From Tanytarsus gracilentus (taxonomy: Eukaryota > Arthropoda > Insecta > Diptera > Chironomidae), in contig JAXRKN010000015.1 of NCBI GenBank assembly GCA_038502055.1, forward strand, positions 304,250 to 368,249: a stretch of DNA of 64,000 bases, given 5' to 3'. How positions within the stretch are numbered: the first letter of the stretch is position 1; the number at the start of each line of letters is the position of its first letter. The notes beneath the pieces are model-generated. The model saw only the letters and a program-made list of their open reading frames with translations, ran no database searches and was not told the DNA's origin. Made by a program: the position numbers and the translations under genes. Positions 14,758 to 26,042 of the stretch are shown here, piece after piece.

Positions 14758-17066
14758 TTTTAATTTAAAACAAATTAGCCAAAGCAATTTTTTAAATCAA
14801 TTTCAAGATTTTACACTTCCAGAGCCATAAGGTACATTTTATTGTAAGTGAGTACGTCCAGAGCTATTAGAAAAATCTCTATTGTAAAGTTAAAAATTAT
14901 GAAACATTTATTCTGAATTTAGAATCTAGAAAAATTAAAGAAAAATTCAAAATTAATCTTAAAAAAATTTAAAAACTATTTTTAGAATTCAAAATATTAA
15001 AAATATCTGAAATAATTTAAAAAATCCAAAAAGAAATCAATAAATTCAAGAATTGATCTAAAAATCTTTAAAAACTTCTTTAAAGCTTTTTCCAGAACTT
15101 TCTACCTTAAATTTTAAACTTTTTCCTCCCTAAAACCCACTCAAAGTTGTTCAAGAACTTTCTCAACCTTCCAAGTCCTCGCCTCCACCCACTCATCAAT
15201 AAAAGTCCATTAAAAAAAATTACAAAGCAAACAAATTTCACACACAGAGAAGAGAAAAAAAAAGTTGATTCATTTCGCGAGGAAATGAAGAAAATAGCAT
15301 CATAAAATCTTCCGTCCCACTCTAACTCAGTGCACCACTCAGCCGCGTCACATTTTTTTTCATCTACATCCTAAATGAGGAAACTTTTTTTCTCGCGGAC
15401 TTTATAAGCGCAGGATTGGTCCAAAACATCATCAACATAATTTTTTTCCATGCTCTGCTTTTTTCTATCGTAATTTAAGTCCACGGCAACGTCGATTGGT
15501 TCGCCAGAGTCCGAAAGACAGCGAGAAAATGAAAAAAAAAAGTTGTGTTGCTCTAAATGAGAGAAAAAAAAGCTCACCGAGAGAGCCGGAGTGAAATTAT
15601 TAGGAGAGATTTCCCATCCCGCCGATTTTTTTGCGTCCCCACAACATTGAATTGTGCATTTTTTTCATCCGCGCGCCTTCGATGAGTTTTTTTCTCTATA
15701 ATGTGAAACACACAGACGATGTGCGAGGATTTCTCGGTGGTGGAGGCGACTCTCACCATGTCCACTCTTTTTTTTGCCTCGCGACGAGATGGAAAATCGA
15801 AAAAAAAATTATTCAGTGGATTTTTTTTGCTGTGCGGCGAAATAAACTCGAGGATGAGGTTGGGGTTGTTGATGTGTGTGCATGCATGGACTTTTGAAAG
15901 CGGAGATGTGACTTGATGTGGACGCAATTTAAATTTTGAGGATGAACATTTTTGTCTATTTTAAAATCGCGAAAATTTTCATTTTTTTTTCATAAAATTT
16001 AAAAATTTTCTAAACTTCAAAATTTTTTTGCTAAAATTTAAAAATTTTCTTTTGAAAAATTGTTGAGAAATTTTTATCAAAAAAAAATTCAATCAAACCT
16101 CAAAATTTTCCTCGCATCTGCTTCCTCAACCGAACTCATCACATTTATTTTAATTTCCACAATTTTTCACTGCTTTATTTACACAAAAAATTTCAAATAA
16201 TTTTTTCCTCGATTTTTTCAACAATTTCGCGCAATTATAAAATTACATTTAGAATGCTGAACCCTTTCCACGTTCGCACAACAGCGACAAAATTATAATT
16301 TTTTTTCACAACCCTCTAAACATAATCATGAAATGAAATTAGGAAGAGTGGATGGAGGTGGATAGAGGCGAGGACATTGTTTGACTTTTTTTTCTTTCGA
16401 CAACTTTGGTACAAGCGAGAAAAAAACGTAAATTGCGGAACTCATTTCCATAAATCCAATTTAATTTGTTAAGCCTTTAATTATAAACGTTTAGGACGGC
16501 GAAGACTCTTTTTTTCATCAAATTCAGTTTTTTTAAGCGAAATACAATCAGCATGTCGTCGATGAGGTTCCGAGGGTTGCAAGAGCCGACATTAAATGAT
16601 TAATTATGTGAGCGAGAGAAAAATTTAAATTAAAAAAGATTTTTAGAAGTTCAAAAGTTTAATTTTAAATCAACAAAATTTAACGGAAAATTTTTTTAGA
16701 GACGAAAAATTATTTTTCTAATTTAAAAGTTTTACGTCGATGATAACAAAATTAAACACATTGAGACTTCAGTAAATTAAAATTTTGACCTTAATTGATT
16801 TCGGACCAAATCCATGCGTTCCACAGGAATTAAACGATGACGTCACATCAATGTCACTTGGAAGTTTTAAAATTTATTAAAGACGTTGGAAAAAATGTAA
16901 AGATCCAAATTAGTGGAAATTTATCTTTCGTGTTTGAAATTTCACCGAAAAGTTTTTAAACTTTTTTGGAAATTTGATGAGAGAATTTTTGGGTTTAATT
17001 TTATTTTTGAACTTTTTCAAAATTACAAGGAAGAATTGAATTAATTTGGAAATTCTTTGAAATTAT
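14758..17066. other. AT-rich non-coding stretch
   Basis: No supportable gene. Overlapping open frames of up to 117 codons at 15371-15927 on both strands lie in repetitive GA/CT-rich sequence without domain, splice or start context. Confidence 0.55.
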
Positions 17067-17236
17067 TTGTGGTGGTTTCACTTTCTGCGATATTTGGTCG
17101 GTCGTGCACGAAAACATCCCCTCAAAACCGTTAAAATAATATTCAAAAAAATGAACCCTATAATTGTCGTGGTCACATCGTTGACTGGTTCTCGCATAAT
17201 CCAAAAAGCCCAAAATGTAATCACAAAAGTGAATAA
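17067..17236 (+). pseudogene. Decayed duplicate of the Wdr24 C-terminal tail
   Basis: On the plus strand this segment matches the last ~38 codons of Wdr24, which lies at 22026-25464 on the opposite strand. It encodes HIVDWFSHNPKSPKCNHKSE followed by a stop, against HVIDWFSHNPKCPKCNHLCEYD in the intact gene. The upstream block around 17067-17110 matches the preceding RING residues (GAFTFCNIC region). About 50 bp of extra sequence between the two blocks shifts the frame, and one zinc-binding Cys of the KCPKC motif has become Ser. The 41-bp gap to the neighbouring receptor stop mirrors the 32-bp gap in the right arm. It is a by-product of the inverted duplication, not a gene. Confidence 0.8.
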
Positions 17237-17277
17237 TAATAAAAAAATGTTCAGATCAATATTATTTAATTTTTTAT

Positions 17278-19231
17278 TTAGTTAACGAAAAAATGTAATT
17301 TTCTCTTAAAAAAGATCAAAAATAAAATCAAACCCAAAAGATCTCTCAAACAGTTTAAAATAAATTTAACAATTTTAGGTAAAATTTCAAATACGAAAGC
17401 CAAAATTGCAATTCCCAAAGCGACAAGCCAGATGATGAATCCAAAATTTAAATCATCGACACTAAGCACTTCCGGTCCTTGTGGATCTTCAATATGAGGC
17501 TTGTAAAAAAAGTCAAAATATCTCGCGTGAAGATTTTGAATAATTCCAGCTGAAGTTAAATGTTGAATAACTTCATCGAAAAGTTGAAACAAAAAACTGT
17601 TTTCGAATAATCCATAACCGATTGGCAAGTTGAGGACTCTTTCAGGTAACACTTTGCTTCTGATCTTAAGTTTTCTTGAATTTTTTTTTAAAAACGATCC
17701 TAACCCGAAAACGGCCATTTTAACTGGGTTTTTTTGGTTTTGATTGTGGAGCATGATTTCATATTTAAAACTATAGGGGTAATCCTTATAGATGAACAAA
17801 AGTTCTTCGCTATAAGGAAAATTTAAAATAGTTAACGCAACACACCATAAATAATTTACATTTTTGAACCGAACAGAAGTAATAAAGTATCTTTGAAATA
17901 TATTTCTGTCGCCACAATTGTGAAATTTTGTTCAATCATCTCGTCGATCGTCTTTGGCGAAGGTTTTCTCATGTCAGTTGTCATCATTGTGAAAAATACG
18001 CCTAAAAAAATATTGGGAAGTAAACTTAAGTTTTGATCTTTTTATCCAGTATAAAATTTATATACTAGTCTCTCTCTCCCTGTTTTTATCTTTAAAAATT
18101 ACCTTGATAAGCTGTTCGCATGATCAAGCAGAAGAACAAAAAACAAAGTAAAATTATTCTCGGAAAATTTGCATCAGGCAATTGAGTTTGACTTAATCCA
18201 AAGAAAATTCTGACAACATTAAAAGCAGCATTTTGAACATTTCGTCCATAAATTGTTTCACGCACAAACGATGACATTTGATTGATTATCGAAATCAACA
18301 CAAAAGCACTGCAAAAAGTCGCAAACAAATAAATCCAAGTTGAGTCATCAAAAGGCAGCAAAAGTTTCTCATAACTCGATAATTTTTCACCAGGCGTAGT
18401 TGCAAAAATTAAAGCTTCATCGTCAAAAGTTGTAGTGACATGAGTAAAACCTTTCAGCTGTGTCATGACTGTTGTGCCTTTTCTTCCAAATATTACGTGA
18501 GATTTTAAATTTTTAACGCCATGATAAATGTTCGGTGACTGTGAACCTATGTCTCTTTCTCTCACTTGCATAATTGGCTTAGCATTTCCTTTTTCTGCCA
18601 CAATCTTTGCGATATCAGGTAAAACCCCAAAAGGCTCATAAGTTTCTTTATTGTAGTTCGTCGTGAAAAATTCACCTTAAATTTAAAAATAAAATTTTTA
18701 GTATTAAACTTAGAAGTTTGAGTTAAAAATTAGACTTACCACGCGCAGGAATCAAGAAAACCAACGGACATTGATGAAAGTTTCGGAATTTTTCTTCTAT
18801 TTTTAAATTTTGTTTCCATTTTGTGGATTTTTTGTCGAAAGTGTTGACAAGTTGCATTACTTGTTTATCACATGCTGTCTCAGTGAACCATTCGTTTATT
18901 ATTTTGTGTTTAATAGGTTATGTGTTTTAATGTATTTAATAAATAAAATAAACTTTTTTTTGATTATTGCCGGGTTTTCTAATTGAAATATTTCATTTTG
19001 CTGAACTTTGATAACTTTTTGAGTTAGAAAACTTTGATCTTGATCCAAAAACGATCTCAAAAGTTCATCGATTTTTAGCGAAATTTCTCCAAACAAAATT
19101 ATGTCAAATTTCAAGTCGTTTCTGATGAAAATTTCATTAACTGCATCTGCGAATGATTTTGAAAGTAAAAAATCTTCCGAATAGCCAAAAATTGAGCTTA
19201 AAAATAAAGACAAAAAAATTAAAAACTTCAT
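17278..19231 (-). pseudogene. Ionotropic-receptor-like pseudogene (mirror copy)
   Basis: This is the mirror copy of the receptor at 19906-21993. Exons map to 18740-19231, 18103-18675, 17860-18001 and 17278-17809, all with GT/AG borders and exon 2 and 3 lengths (573 and 142 nt) equal to the intact copy. Exon 1 is 142 nt shorter: about 210 nt of the intact gene is replaced by ~68 nt of unrelated AT-rich sequence (about 18894-18961). This shifts the frame and brings a stop shortly after residue 90. Exons 2-4 remain open, including the membrane segments, so the break is recent or the 3' exons have been kept similar by exchange between the arms. A shorter product from an internal start is conceivable but not supported. 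Confidence 0.8.
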
Positions 19232-19292
19232 TCCTCAAAAATTAATTTTTATATGTTTAATTTTTCTGTCGCATCGCAACGTTATCAAAAAA

Positions 19293-19456
19293 TCTCAGTG
19301 ATGTAAAATATTGATTTTAACCACTTCACTTCGATTTTACAATAACATTCACATTCTCAAAGGTTCTTTTGTAAATTCAACTTAAAGAATCGAAGTCACA
19401 CTGGAATGTTTTTGGTTCTCAAGTAAAAATCCATAATTAAATTATAAATTTATCCT
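19293..19456. other. Unique spacer between the inverted arms
   Basis: Short AT-rich interval between the left arm and the insertion at 19482. It would hold any promoter of the minus-strand copy and the original upstream region of the plus-strand receptor. I see no gene. Confidence 0.5.
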
Positions 19457-19481
19457 AATTAGATTGATTGATAAGGTTGCG

Positions 19482-19838
19482 GGGAGTGACGTTCCCCTCG
19501 TCAAAACAGTGATATCGTGTTTAAAATATTTATATTAATTAAGTGTGTTCTAGTTTGTTTCTAAGTGTGTAAAGTGTTTTAAAAGTTTAATTTAAATGTT
19601 CCTCACAACTTTAGTCATCGAGTTAACATCAAATACCAAGTTTTGAAAGGGAAAATGAGTAGAAATAAATTAGGGAAATATTTCAATTAAAAAGGGGTCG
19701 GCAGAGATCACCCAAAATTACATCACCCAATAATAAGTTCTCTCATTAGGTCACCCATTATTTCCAATGTTTTTGTAAGTAGATTCTTTCACTCGTTTTC
19801 TCTTTTGAAATTTCGGTTGACATTTCAGGGTAGGTATA
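19482..19838. mobile_element. 357-bp insertion flanked by a 25-bp direct repeat
   Basis: The 25 bases at 19457-19481 are repeated exactly at 19839-19863, as expected for a target-site duplication. The insert begins GGGAGTGACGTTCCCC and ends near GGGTAGGTAT. It has no ORF. A long duplication with a structured, GC-richer 5' end suits a SINE or an internally deleted non-LTR element, but I cannot assign a family. It sits about 65 bp upstream of the receptor start codon. Confidence 0.6.
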
Positions 19839-19842
19839 AATT

Positions 19843-22148
19843 AGATTGATTGATAAGGTTGCGTTGCGATAGAAAAATTAAACATATAAAATTAATTTTT
19901 TAGTAATGAAGTTTTTAATTTTTTTGTTTTTATTTTTAAGTTCAATTTTTGGCTATTCGGAAGATTTTTTACTTTCAAAAGCATTCGCAGATGCAATCAA
20001 TGAAATTTTCGTCAAAAACGACTTGAAATTTGACATAATTTTGTTTGGAGAAATTTCACCTAAAACTGATAAAATTTTGAGATCGTTTTTGGATCAAGAT
20101 CAAAGTTTTCTAACCCAAAAAGTTATCAAAGTTCAGCAAAATGAAAGTTTACAATTAGAAAACCCGGCAATAATTTTAACGAAAGATTTTAATCAAAAGT
20201 TTATTGATTTTATTTTGGACAGATTGACAAATTTATTTCCAAAGAAATTAAATTTTTTAATTTTCGCCGAGGAAATTTCGACTGATATTATTTTACCAGA
20301 TTCTCACTGGCGTTCTTCGGGAAGCATTTTACAGTTTGCATATGTCTTGACAAACTTCAAACACGTCATTACACTTACAACCCTCGAGTGGTTCACTGAG
20401 ACAGCATGTGATAAACAAGTAATGCAACTTGTCAACACTTTCGACAAAAAATCCACAAAATGGAAACAAAATTTAAAAATAGAAGAAAAATTCAGAAACT
20501 TTCATCAATGTCCGTTGGTTTTTTTGATTGCTGCGCGTGGTAAGTCTAATTTTTAACTCAAACTTCTAAGTTTAATACTACAAATTTTATTTTTAAATTT
20601 AAGGTGAATTTTTCACGACGCGATTCATTGCAATAACTTATGAGCCTTTTGGGGTTTTACCTGACATCGCAAAGATTGTGGCAGAAAAAGGAAACGCAAA
20701 GCCAATCATGCAGTTGAGAGAAAGAGACATCAAATTAAAGTCATCGAACAGTTATCATGGCACAAAAAATTTAAAATCTCACGTAATATTTGGAAGGAAA
20801 GGCACCCCAGTCATGACACAGCTGAAAGGTTTTACTCATGTCACTACAACTTTTGACGATGAAGCTTTAATTTTTGCCACTACGCCTGGTGAAAAATTAA
20901 CGAGTTATGAGAAACTTTTGCTGCCTTTTGATGACTCAACTTGGATTTATTTGTTTGCGACTTTTTGCAGTGCTTTCGTGTTGATTTCGATAATCAATCA
21001 AATGTCATCGTTTGTGCGTGAAACAATTTATGGACGAAATGTTCAAAATGCTGCTTTTAATGTTGTCAGAATTTTCTTTGGATTAAGTCAAACTCAATTG
21101 CCTGATGCAAATTTTCCGAGAATAATTTTACTTTGTTTTTTGTTCTTCTGCTTGATCATGCGAACAGCTTATCAAGGTAATTTTGAAAGATAAAAACAGG
21201 GGGAGAGAGACTAGTATATAAATTTTATACTGGATAAAAAGATCAAAACTTAAGTTTACTTCCAATATATATTTTTAGGTGTATTTTTCACAATGATGAC
21301 AACTGACATGAGAAAACCTTCGCCAAAGACGATCGAAGAGATGATTGAACAAAATTTCACTATTGTGGCGACAGAAATATATTTTAAAGATACTTTATTA
21401 CTTCTGTTCGGTTCAAAAATGTAAATTATTTATGGTGTGTTGCGCTAATTATTTTAAATTTTCCTTATAGCGAAGAACTTTTGCTCATCAATAAGGATTT
21501 CCCCTATAGTGTCAAATATGAAATCATGCTCGACAATCAAAACCAAAAAAACCCAGTTAAAATGGCCGTTTTCGGGTTTGGATCGTTTTTAAAAAAAAAT
21601 TCAAGAAAACTTAAGATCAGAAGCAAATTGTTACCTGAAAGAGTCCTCAACTTGCCAATCGGTTATGGATTATTCGAAAACAGTTTTTTGTTTCAACTTT
21701 TCGATGAAGTTGTCCAACATTTAACTTCAGCTGGAATTATTCAAAACCTTCACGCGAGATATTTTGACTTTTTTTACAAGCCTCATATTGAAGATCCACA
21801 AGGACCGGAAGTGCTTAGTGTCGATGATTTAAATTTCGGATTCATCATCTGGCTTGTCGCTTTGGGAATTGCAATTTTGGCTTTCGTGTTTGAAATTTTA
21901 CCTAAAATTGTTAAATTTATTTTAAACTGGCTGAGAGATTTTTTGGGTTTGATTTTATTTTTGATCTTTTTTAATGTTACCAAGAAAAATTAATATTTTT
22001 TAAATAAAATAAAATCAGATTTTACTTAATCATATTCACACAAGTGATTGCATTTTGGGCACTTTGGATTATGCGAGAACCAGTCAATGACGTGCTGTAA
22101 ATGTCCACCGTGACAACAAATGTTGCAGAAAGTGAAAGCACCACGAAC
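19843..22148 (+). repeat. Right arm of the ~2.2-kb inverted duplication
   Basis: Mirror of 17067-19292. It contains the intact receptor gene and the last ~120 coding bases of the full-length Wdr24, so this arm is the source copy. Confidence 0.85.
19906..21993 (+). CDS. Divergent ionotropic receptor (iGluR-related), four exons
   Basis: Predicted exons are 19906-20539, 20604-21176, 21279-21420 and 21471-21993, all with GT/AG borders and matching phases, giving about 623 residues. A hydrophobic signal peptide covers residues 1-17. The short N-terminal region is followed by a ligand-binding half, a first membrane segment at about 323-343 (after LLLPFDDSTW), a pore-region segment, a third membrane helix at about 382-400 with the family-typical RTAYQG, and a last membrane helix at about 572-593 (FGFIIWLVALGIAILAF). 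That order is the ionotropic-receptor plan: a ligand-gated cation channel subunit in chemosensory neurons. The N-terminal domain is short, as in divergent insect IRs. It lies tail-to-tail with Wdr24, 32 bp apart. Ligand and subfamily cannot be told from the sequence. The class is fairly sure; expression is not shown. Confidence 0.85.
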
Positions 22149-25100
22149 AATCTCATGACAAATTGCGCATCTCGATGAGTCGTAAGATTTACAGTGTCGA
22201 CAGTAAGAACCTTTTTGAATGACTCGACCGCACTCGCCGCATGACGTGTGAATTGTCGTTGATTGTTCGTTCATTTCGCTAATATCCGGTGACCACGTTG
22301 AACACATATTGATGACTTCAGTCGCTTTATTCCAGAGTTGATGACGATGCAGCATGTCGATGTAAGCTTGAAGGAAATTCTCTTGAGTAAACGCGTCAAT
22401 CGGAAGGTCTTCACGTAAGTTTTTAGAGCCACCAGCTGAGTTGAGGCAGAGAAGAATGCAGGTTGGAGTTTGAACATCACCGACTTCAGATTGTAGAATT
22501 AAATTATCGGCGAGGACCTAAAAATAAAATTAATCACAAAATTTTATCAAATATTTTTCACAATTACCTGAAAAGGTTTCCACATCTGCATGAAATCCTC
22601 GGAACAAACCGAAATCGTTGACTGTGGCATGTGATCAGGCGGTGGCGAACTTTCAATCAATTCTCTCGTCTCCAATTGACTGTTTCGATAATGTTGATGC
22701 ATCAACTCATTGTTAATTAAAGATGAAGAACACATTGGAAAATCTTTTACGAAACTGTCGTGAGGTCCAGTGAACAAAAATCCATTCCTTAAATTTTTAC
22801 TATCGATTCCTTGATTTGAAGACGATTCGTCGTAAACTTCGACCTAAAATTATTTAATTAAAAAAATTAGAATTCAATTTGATCACTTTAGAAATTAAAT
22901 GGAAAATTCTACAGTTTTCTATAGAAAATCCAAAGAACTTATCCGCTAGAATTTTTATAGAAAATACTATGAAAAATTTTCCTACGCGAGAACTACGGTA
23001 AGGACGGAAGCTGCGCTGGTTTGCGTCTGACCAGGGTCGAAAGATACCTGAGAGCTCTCACATCGTTAAATACCAAATACCAATACCAAATTCTATGAAA
23101 AATTTTCCTTGGAAAATTCTATGGAAAATTTTCTATAGAAAATTCTATAGAAAATTCTATAGAAAATTTTATAGGAAATTCTATGGAAAATTTTATAGGA
23201 AATTCTATGGAAAATTTTATAGATAATTCTATGAAAAATTTTATAGATAATTCTATGGAAAATTCTATTGAAATTCTATGGAAAATTTTCTATAGAAATT
23301 CTACAGCTCAAAAAATCCAAAGAATTTCTAAAGAATTTTCACTAAATTTTTGGAAAAAATTTTGTTCAAATTAAAACTGAATTTTTTTTTTCAAAAATCT
23401 TCTTTAAAAATCTTAATAACCTCAAAATCCGACGTTGTCATTTTAGCGATCGAAAGCGATCCAATTTCCTCCGCTATATTTTCATCAGTCGAAATATTTT
23501 CTCTCGATCCGAGTTTTGAGTTTGAATTGTTCGCAAGTCCAGCAGTGCCAAAAGAACCGCCTCGTGTAATTCCACTCAAATTTGAGCTTGATTGATTTGA
23601 AGTTTGCGAGGTGAAATTGTTGAAATTGTTGACGGCTTTAGGTCGAGGTGGAAGAGTTTTGTAAACCATTTTAACTAAATTCCATAGCATTGACACGTTG
23701 GGACGGCCGTGCTTACGAGCGACCTTAAAAAGTTGTTAAAATAATTTTTAATATAAAATTAAATAAAATTTAAACAAACTCACTTGAGAATTGTGATCTA
23801 AAACATCGAGAAATTCCTGGAAATTTGACGACTTCATTTTGTATTCTTCCGCACAAGCAATAAAAAACTGAAAATCCTTGTGAAGTGTCTTCGTCAAAGC
23901 AACATCATCGACTTTAGTGTTGTCCGTGAAAAAATGCAGCGTCGATTTTGTCAAATGAAATTCATCTTCACTCGGAACAGTTCCATCGACACTAACCGAA
24001 TCGACGGCGTCAGTCGTGATGATTTTTTTAGCCATTGGAATAATTTGTCCGAGTTTCAACGATGAACTCGAAGTCGTCATTACCGGTGGAGTTTTTTGCT
24101 TTGATTTGCAAACGTAAAGGATTTCACCTTTCGAGTTTATGGTCGCACATTGTGGATTTGTGGTTTGATGTTGAGCATCTTGAGTCGCGTGTTGATAAAT
24201 TGTCGAATCTTTAGAGGTTGAAATGAGGACATCCGGAACGCCTTTGAAAGCGATATCAGTCGTGACGTTTGAGTGTTCACTAAAACTCGCATAAGGAATG
24301 AAAGGACGTCGAATGTCCCAAATGTAAATCGAATAGTCAACGACCAAAGCACAACTTGCAATATGATATTTTCGCTCTGGACGCCATCGAACTCGACCAA
24401 CGACAGCGATCGTGTAAATTGTGTGCTCCAGTGTTGGCTTTGGATTTGACATGTTCCAGACTTTGATGAGTTTGTCGCGGCTGCCAGTGGCGAGCCATGG
24501 AAGTCGGGGATGCCTAAAAATATTCAAAAAATACGTTAAAATTTTTATAGTTTGTAATTTAATTTTTAACTCACCAATCAAGGCAGTAAATAGGTCCTGA
24601 GTGTGCCGTAAATTGTGACACAAACTTTTCACTCTTTCTCACATCCCACAACTGAACACATCCATTCTCGCTCACCGACGCAAACGAATTAGAATTAAAC
24701 GGATTAAATTTTACATCACGAACCGACTCGGGATTATTGAAAGTCGAAACATTTTGATTTTTCTCTCGAAGATCAAAAAGTTTAATTGTTGAGTCTTGTG
24801 AGGCTGAGAGGAGAAAATTTGGATCTGTGTTGTGAAATGAAACTGCATGCGTTGTTCGTTCGTGATCGTGATAAACGTTAACTTGCTTCTGACGACCAAA
24901 CTTGTTGAGGTCCCAAATTGCGATGCATCCGTTTGTGGCGGCCGTTGCGAGAATGTTCTAAAAAGGTTTTTTAAATTAATGAATTAATTTTTTAAGTTAA
25001 TGAATTATTTTATTTTAAATTAATTAATAAATTTTTTTAAATTAATGAATTATTTTTTTTAAATTAATAAAATTTTAAAATTTCAAAACAGTTACATTAT

Positions 25101-25464
25101 CGATGTGCGACCAAGCGATGGCATTTGAGCTAAAAGACAAGTTGGGCTGTTTTCTCATGTTGTGAACCTCGATGAAGGAGTCGGCTTCGATTGTGTAAAT
25201 TTTTAGAACTAAAATAGGAATTTTAAAAAATTTAATTCAAATTACTAAAAAAATAAATTAAATTATTAATTAGAGAATTTTTTAAAAACAACAAAATTAA
25301 TTCTCTATTTTAAAAATAACCAAAATTAAATTTTTTTTAGATTTCTTACGAGATCTCCCGGCCACGGCTATGGAATTGTTATCTTTGTTCAGCGCGAATG
25401 AGTTTGCATGTCCATCTAGACAAACATGCCTTAATGTGGATTTTTTAGTCTGCCCTTCCGTCAT
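22026..25464 (-). CDS. Wdr24: WDR24, GATOR2 complex subunit
   Basis: Seven coding exons: 25350-25464, 25096-25208, 24575-24957, 23784-24513, 23421-23723, 22568-22843 and 22026-22517. Phases agree throughout and give about 803 residues, close to animal WDR24. The N-terminal half is a WD40 propeller: NILATAATNGCIAIWDLNKF, LSASQDSTIKLFDLR, FASVSENGCVQLWDVRK and WLATGSRDKLIKVWNM are successive blades. A low-complexity Ser/Asn linker is followed by STDENIAEEIGSL and a helical segment. The C-terminus is a Cys/His-rich RING-type domain (CGECGRVI, CRHC, CAIC, CNICCHGGH, CPKC). In GATOR2 (with Mio, Seh1, Wdr59 and Sec13) it promotes amino-acid signalling to mTORC1 at the lysosome. Start is the first ATG of the exon encoding MTEGQTKKSTLRHVCLDGHA. 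The donor of exon 5 (GAG/GTTATT) is weak but keeps frame. Confidence 0.93.
22984..23092 (+). mobile_element. Short retroposon insertion in a Wdr24 intron
   Basis: A GC-richer ~109-bp block ends in a (TAAATACCAAATACC)-like tail and is bracketed by an exact 17-bp direct repeat, CTATGAAAAATTTTCCT, at 22967-22983 and 23093-23109. The tail and duplication fit a SINE or a strongly 5'-truncated non-LTR element. The flanking DNA is a tandem repeat of similar words, so the duplication could in part be accidental. Confidence 0.6.
23110..23310. repeat. Short tandem repeat in a Wdr24 intron
   Basis: Repeated ~19-bp variants of ttctatggaaaattttatag. Open frames across it are repeat artefacts. Confidence 0.75.
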
Positions 25465-25696
25465 TTTCAGCTAATTTTACTAAAATAATTTCAAATATAA
25501 AAAGTTTGTGATTAAATATAAACAAAAACAAAAATCAGATGTTTTACTGAGGAGATAAAATTTTTTAATCCGAGAGGATAAAGATTTATTTGAAAATTAA
25601 AAATACGTTACAAAATGCAAAAGTAAATATTTTTATAAAAAATTGTTGTATAAAATATTGTCAAATTTAAGTGACTTAATTTTTGGAGTTTTTAGT

Positions 25697-26042
25697 TTAA
25701 ATTTTGACAATTTTCTTCGATTTTACTTCCAATCGATACCACGACTCCTTTGACGACTCGAGCACCAAATCATTTAATTTATTTCCAACTAACTTTTCTG
25801 TTGTCAATTTGTTAAATTCGAGGTCTTCAATGCGTTGATTTAAAATCGCTTCAAGGAGTGAAAACTTTGACACATTTTCGTCTTTGTTCTTGTTAAATTC
25901 CGATTGGAAAAATTCCTTGAGAATTGAATCGTTTTTGATTATTTGCTGATTTTCCTCTTGAAGTTTCAAAATTTCCGCGCTTTGGTTGAAATTTTCTGCT
26001 TTAAGTTTTGAAATTTCTGTTTGAAGTTGAGCATTTTTTTTT
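25697..26042 (-). pseudogene. Coiled-coil protein remnant (3' part only)
   Basis: An open frame of ~110 codons ends at 25697 and reads as a highly charged helix (QLQTEISKLKAENFNQSAEI, ILKLQEENQQIIKND) with heptad-like spacing. Going upstream it meets an in-frame TGA at about 26043 and contains no usable ATG. No acceptor is evident at its 5' edge. It is best read as the 3' end of a lost gene. The charged C-terminal coil recalls that of the secreted LRR gene at 43827, but I cannot show relationship. Confidence 0.45.

Larger units (their letters stand above)
17067..19292 (-). repeat. Left arm of a ~2.2-kb inverted duplication
   Basis: Reverse-complement match to 19843-22148, covering the whole receptor gene with its introns, the intergenic gap and the last ~120 coding bases of Wdr24. 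The receptor part is highly similar; the Wdr24 part is more diverged. Because only the right arm is continuous with a full Wdr24, the left arm is the derived copy. Confidence 0.85.

Noticed and set aside
15371..15927. Overlapping frames of up to 117 codons on both strands
   Set aside because: GA/CT-rich composition keeps several frames open at once; no domain, start context or splice sites.
21783..21983. Minus-strand frame opposite receptor exon 4
   Set aside because: Shadow of the receptor coding exon and its splice-verified frame.
23183..23374. 63-codon frame rich in MENFIDNS-like repeats
   Set aside because: Translation of the intronic tandem repeat inside Wdr24.
24137..24899. Alternative frames within Wdr24 exons
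   Set aside because: The WD40 frame with matching splice phases explains the sequence.
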